A DNA stretch of 64,000 nucleotides from Halobacterium jilantaiense. Lineage in GTDB: Archaea; Halobacteriota; Halobacteria; Halobacteriales; Halobacteriaceae. Position numbers and translations under genes: made by a program. Of the stretch, positions 60,643 to 64,000 are shown piece after piece. Every line of letters starts with the position of its first letter. The stretch's first letter is position 1. Location of the stretch: NCBI RefSeq assembly GCF_900110535.1, contig NZ_FOJA01000001.1, forward strand, positions 2,391,393 to 2,455,392, read 5' to 3'. The notes beneath the pieces were generated by a model. That model was given only the letters and a program-made list of their open reading frames with translations, was not told the DNA's origin and made no database searches.

Positions 60643-61919
60643 CCGGCGGTGCGAGCGCGTCCGGAGCGGTCCGGCCCACCGGCCGGTGGCGGGGGCTCGC
60701 CGGTGCAGCACTACTGCCCGGGGTCGTCGGGCTGTTCGCTCGAACGCCGGCGCTGCTCTCGGTGAGTGCACTCGGCGTCGCGCTCGCGGCGTACGCCCGG
60801 GGAGTGGAGCCGCCGCCCGCGGCGTCGGTGTCCGTCTCCCGGACCGTCAGTGACTCGCGTCCCGACCCGGGCGACGAGGTGACCGTGACAGTGGCCGTGG
60901 AGAACACCGGGTCGCGGACGATTCCGGCGCTGGAGGTCGCCGACGGCGTCCCGCCGGGGCTGTCGGTCACGACAGACAGTCCTGTACTCGGGACGGCGCT
61001 GCCGCCGGGCAGCACCGCGACCGTCACGTACCACGTCGCGGCGCGCCGCGGGGCCCACGAGTTCGAGCCCGCGACGGTCGTCACCCGGGACGTCGCCGGC
61101 GTCGTCGAGCGCCGGGTCGATATGGCGGCACAGTCCTCCGACACCATCGACACGCGCTCCGTCGCTCGGGAGTCCCGGGTGGGGTCGCTGCCAGCGACAC
61201 CCACTCCCCGTGCAGGGACGCGCCCAGCGGATGCGAGCGGCGGCGGCGTGGCGTTCCGTGGCGTCCGCGAGTACCGCCGCGGCGACCCGCTCGCGCGCGT
61301 CGACTGGCGTCGCCTCGCTCGCACGGGGGAGCTCGCGACCGTCGAATACCACGCTGACCGACGAGCGACAGTCGTACTCGTGGTCGATGCCCGCCGGACA
61401 GCCGCTGTCGCACCCGGTCCGGGCGAGCCGACTGCGCGACGGCGTGCGGCGGAGGGTGCGGACGAACTGTACGCGTCGCTGTCGGCGGCGGGGTACCGGG
61501 TCGGCGTGGCGGTCTTCGGTGAGGGTGCCGAGTGGGTGCCGCCCGGGAGCGGCCCAGCCCACGACGCCCGGGTTAACGACTGTCTGCAGCGGATTGCCGA
61601 CGACCCGGACTCGACCGCTGACCCGCCGGACTGGCGCGCGTGGCTCCGTGAACGCGTCCCGGCCGGAGTGGCCGTGGTCGCACTGACGCCGGTGTGCGAC
61701 GATGCGGCGCTGGACGCGCTCCACGTACTCGGGGCGCGAACGCTGGTTCGCGTGGTCGCTCCCGACCCGACGGCCGGGGACACCCCCGGCCACTGGCTCG
61801 CAGCACGTGAGCGCTCGCGACGGCTCGACGACTTGACATCGCGCAAGGTTCCCGTCGCCGACTGGCCGCCGGGCATCCCGCTTCGCGAAGCTCTGGCCGA
61901 GGCGGGGTGGCGAGGATGA
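60639..61919 (+). CDS. DUF58 domain protein
   Basis: 426 residues from a GTG overlapping the preceding stop (GTGA). Two N-terminal hydrophobic helices (about 22-52), a beta-rich (Ig-like) region (about 60-170), then the DUF58 core VREYRRGDPLARVDWRRLAR (about 208-227) and a vWA-like strand (VVLVVDARRTA). DUF58 proteins usually act with MoxR AAA+ ATPases, but no MoxR gene is seen in this operon. Role in envelope or assembly is inference. Confidence 0.88.
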   Translation: MTGGASASGAVRPTGRWRGLAGAALLPGVVGLFARTPALLSVSALGVALAAYARGVEPPPAASVSVSRTVSDSRPDPGDEVTVTVAVENTGSRTIPALEVADGVPPGLSVTTDSPVLGTALPPGSTATVTYHVAARRGAHEFEPATVVTRDVAGVVERRVDMAAQSSDTIDTRSVARESRVGSLPATPTPRAGTRPADASGGGVAFRGVREYRRGDPLARVDWRRLARTGELATVEYHADRRATVVLVVDARRTAAVAPGPGEPTARRRAAEGADELYASLSAAGYRVGVAVFGEGAEWVPPGSGPAHDARVNDCLQRIADDPDSTADPPDWRAWLRERVPAGVAVVALTPVCDDAALDALHVLGARTLVRVVAPDPTAGDTPGHWLAARERSRRLDDLTSRKVPVADWPPGIPLREALAEAGWRG

Positions 61920-62398
61920 ACCGGTCGGGCGTCGTGTCCGGCTTCGCGTCCGGCCTCGCTGCGGTCGCGGCACTCGTTCTGGCGGGCGTCGACGCGGCGT
62001 CGACGCTCGTCGCACTCGGGTCCGTCGCAGTGCTCCTCGCAGGGCTGTTCGTGGGACGCCGGGGTGCCGTTACGCTCGGCACAGCCGGACTGGGCGTCGC
62101 GGTGACGATGGCCGGGCTCGCCGGGGCGAGTGCGACGGGTCTCGCCGCCGGTGCGGCGGCGACGGTTGTCGCGTGGACCACCGGGCAGACCGCCGTGGAG
62201 TTCGCCAGCCGGGCGTCGGCGGTGGCGACCACCAGCCTCGAACTCGTGCACGTCGCCGGGACGACCGGAGTGGTTGGCGCGGCCGCCGCGCTCGCGGTTG
62301 CGCCCCGGACGCTGTCGTTCGACTCGTCGCCGCTCGGGGTGGCGCTCGTGCTGTTCGGTGGCGTCGCGCTCACGGCGGCCGTCCTCCTCGCGGACTGA
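61916..62398 (+). CDS. DUF7519-like polytopic membrane protein
   Basis: 160 residues from ATG 61916 (MNRSGVVSGFASGLAA), overlapping the previous stop by four bases. Five hydrophobic helices, almost entirely membrane. It is the last gene of the DUF4129/DUF7269/DUF58/DUF7519 operon. No functional motif. An upstream in-frame ATG at 61907 is rejected because it would enlarge the overlap without similarity. Confidence 0.72.
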   Translation: MNRSGVVSGFASGLAAVAALVLAGVDAASTLVALGSVAVLLAGLFVGRRGAVTLGTAGLGVAVTMAGLAGASATGLAAGAAATVVAWTTGQTAVEFASRASAVATTSLELVHVAGTTGVVGAAAALAVAPRTLSFDSSPLGVALVLFGGVALTAAVLLAD

Positions 62399-62405
62399 CC
62401 TGTCG

Positions 62406-62930
62406 CTACGCCGGCGGCCCACCGGCTTCGGGCGGGTGGGTGACCGTTCTGAGTCCCCACTCGACGGCGAACAGCGCGGCGGCCGCGAGGAGAAACACGG
62501 GGACGAACACGGACCCCCAGATTGCGAGCGTGATGCTGCCGCCACCCTCGACGAGGAACGTGTACCACGTGAACGCCGTCGCCGCGAACAGCGCGAACAG
62601 GGAGGTGGCGTACCGAAACCGGGCGTAGACGTAAGCCGACGCACCGGCCACCGCGGCTGCGCCGAGTGCGGCGAGTGCGACCCAGAACAGCGTGGCGGCC
62701 GGGTCGAGTGAGAGCGGGTCGGGTCGCGCGAGGAGCGTCGTTCCGGCCCAGAGGGCGACGGTGACGACGGCGTACGCGACGCCGAAGCCGGCTGCGAACC
62801 GACTGGGGGACGACGCGTGACTGCGGAGGGACGGGTGCCAGACGGCAGCGGTGACTGCGAGCCCAGCGACTCCGGCGACGAGGACTGTCGCGACTGTGCT
62901 GCCGAGGAGTGGCCAGGAACCTCCGGGCAT
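62406..62930 (-). CDS. five-helix membrane protein, unknown
   Basis: 174 residues with about five hydrophobic helices (8-30, 45-68, 78-100, 105-125, 135-160), ending PPEAGGPPA. No motif recognised. Its stop is seven bases from the DUF7519 stop on the other strand (convergent). Confidence 0.6.
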   Translation of the reverse strand: MPGGSWPLLGSTVATVLVAGVAGLAVTAAVWHPSLRSHASSPSRFAAGFGVAYAVVTVALWAGTTLLARPDPLSLDPAATLFWVALAALGAAAVAGASAYVYARFRYATSLFALFAATAFTWYTFLVEGGGSITLAIWGSVFVPVFLLAAAALFAVEWGLRTVTHPPEAGGPPA

Positions 62931-62993
62931 GGCGCAGTAGATGGATGGCTGACACTTAACGCTGCGGGCGGACTCACAGCGGCTGCGAGTGCG

Positions 62994-63899
62994 CTACTCG
63001 GTCGCGTTCACTGGGCTCTCGCCCTTCCACTCCCCGAGTTCCTTCGGGTCGACGTGGACGAACACGTCGTCGACCTCCGGGATGGATTCGAGGTCGAGGA
63101 TGAGTTCGGTCTCGATGTCGTGGGCCTCGTGCAGCGTCATCTCGCCCTCCACCTCGACGTGGAGACTCACGTCGATTTCGGGACCGACGTAGTGCGCGAC
63201 GACGTCGTGGGCACCCTCTACGTCGGGGTGGGCGAGCGCGCGGGACAGAATCTCCTCGCGGAGGTCCGCGGGCGGCGCGGCCCCGACGAGGTAGTTGAGG
63301 TTGTCGCGGACAATCTCGTAGCCGGTGTGGAGGATGCCGGCGGCGACGACGAACGCCGCCAGCGGGTCCAGCACCGGGTAGCCGGCGGCCGAGCCGAGGA
63401 CGCCGGCGAGCGCCGCCCCGGCAGTGAGGATGTCGTTGCGGTTGTCGAGTGCGGTCGCGCGCAGGGCGGGCGAGTGGTGGTTCTCGGCGACGCCGAGAAC
63501 GTACCGGTAGAGGACGTACTTCGCGACGGCTGTCCCCGCCAGCACGAGGACGCCCGGGAGGCCGGCGCTCCGACCGGGGTCGCCCGCGAGCAACGATGTG
63601 CTCGCCTGCCAGAGCACGGCCGCGCCCGCCGCGAGCACGCCGAGCGCGACCACGAGGGAGACGAACGGCTCGATGCGCTCGTGGCCGTGGGGGTGCTCGA
63701 AGTCCGGCGGCTGGGTCGTCAGGTAGAGGCCGCCGAGGACGACCACCGAGTACGCCACGTCCGCGAGGCTGTTGACGGCCTCGGAGCCGACCGCGAGGCT
63801 GCCGGTCGCCCACCACGCAGCGCCCTTCGCCGCGACCAGCCCGAGGTTCGCCGCGAGCACGAGGAGACCGACGCGGCGGACCGCCCGCTTGCGCTCCAT
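62994..63899 (-). CDS. cation diffusion facilitator, Mn-type
   Basis: 301 residues with about six helices and a C-terminal ferredoxin-like cytosolic domain (about 205-295). Metal site A residues: N43 and D47 in TM2 (VNSLADVAYS, N-x3-D) and D152 and D156 in TM5 (LDNRNDILTA, D-x3-D). This N/D plus D/D combination is the pattern reported for Mn2+ CDFs (MntE type), whereas Zn-type proteins have H/D. A His loop (FEHPHGHERIEPF, 68-80) is conserved in many CDFs. Manganese efflux is inferred. Confidence 0.87.
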   Translation of the reverse strand: MERKRAVRRVGLLVLAANLGLVAAKGAAWWATGSLAVGSEAVNSLADVAYSVVVLGGLYLTTQPPDFEHPHGHERIEPFVSLVVALGVLAAGAAVLWQASTSLLAGDPGRSAGLPGVLVLAGTAVAKYVLYRYVLGVAENHHSPALRATALDNRNDILTAGAALAGVLGSAAGYPVLDPLAAFVVAAGILHTGYEIVRDNLNYLVGAAPPADLREEILSRALAHPDVEGAHDVVAHYVGPEIDVSLHVEVEGEMTLHEAHDIETELILDLESIPEVDDVFVHVDPKELGEWKGESPVNATE

Positions 63900-64000
63900 C
63901 GACGCCTCCTACTCCGGCCCGTCACTTCGGGGTTTTGATTCAGTCGAAAGTCACCCTGACCGCGCCGCTCGGACCCTCACTGGCGTCTTCGCGAGCGAGG

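Noticed and set aside
1-64000. tRNA, rRNA, CRISPR arrays, insertion sequences, att sites
   Set aside because: I scanned the intergenic spaces for T-loop-like GGTTCRA, direct repeats with spacers, terminal inverted repeats and transposase motifs and saw none. tRNAs with introns or small RNAs could be missed by eye.

Overview
The window is a single piece of a haloarchaeal chromosome, most likely Halobacterium or a close relative. The evidence is high G+C with third-position G/C bias, very acidic proteins, mostly leaderless genes with a TATA-like element about 25-30 bases before the start, many GTG starts, and archaeal signature genes: gatD, split guaAb, archaeal Vms1, SAMP1, a JAMM desampylase, DUF63, and ribose-1,5-bisphosphate isomerase. 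The neighbourhoods carA/carB-Lrp-idi, pyrG-guaAb and basB-basT resemble what I remember of Halobacterium salinarum. I could not run a search to confirm the species.

Layout. 1-5.2 kb: the end of an FAD oxidoreductase, small membrane proteins, a TetR-MATE operon with an operator abutting the start codon, an MBL hydrolase and DUF6149. 5.3-6.5 kb: a two-gene operon joining a glutamine/proline-rich low-complexity protein to an Hsp20 chaperone. 6.9-13.2 kb: an FAD oxidoreductase, small haloarchaeal families, an ABC-2 exporter, DUF5815, DUF4112, and an erythromycin-esterase homologue that appears to have lost its catalytic N-terminal part. 13.5-19.7 kb: carB, carA and an Lrp-family regulator. carB and the carA/lrp intergenic region share an almost identical dyad. 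19.8-25.6 kb: idi (without the usual catalytic Cys), JAMM desampylase, TenA, quinone-oxidoreductase-like ADH, MoaB, and 5-FTHF cyclo-ligase. 25.6-30.1 kb: a minus-strand run of cupin, lipoprotein metalloprotease, a small DUF7126-like protein, guaAb and pyrG. 30.3-38.8 kb: alpha/beta hydrolase, membrane proteins, thrS, cspA, a dgcN-dgcA-like pair, zinc finger and Vms1. 38.9-43.3 kb: DUF5802, ArsR-type regulator, gatD-GNAT, GDPD and SAMP1. 43.3-48.7 kb: two paralogous RCK-C membrane proteins divergent from a K+ channel, and an HPP/Usp fusion. 48.8-58 kb: nucleoside phosphorylase, PfkB kinase, ribose-1,5-bisphosphate isomerase and deoC, interspersed with a beta-propeller protein, DUF63 and basB-basT. 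58-64 kb: a tRNA methylthiotransferase, a DUF4129/DUF7269/DUF58/DUF7519 operon, a membrane protein and a Mn-type CDF transporter.

How the genes work together. Nucleotide supply (carA, carB, pyrG, guaAb) and nucleoside salvage/degradation (phosphorylase, PfkB kinase, R15P isomerase, deoC) are both represented. The ubiquitin-like modifier SAMP1 and a JAMM protease able to remove such modifiers lie about 22 kb apart. The most unusual element is the Q-rich/Hsp20 operon. I saw no rRNA, tRNA, CRISPR array, insertion sequence or integrase in the window.
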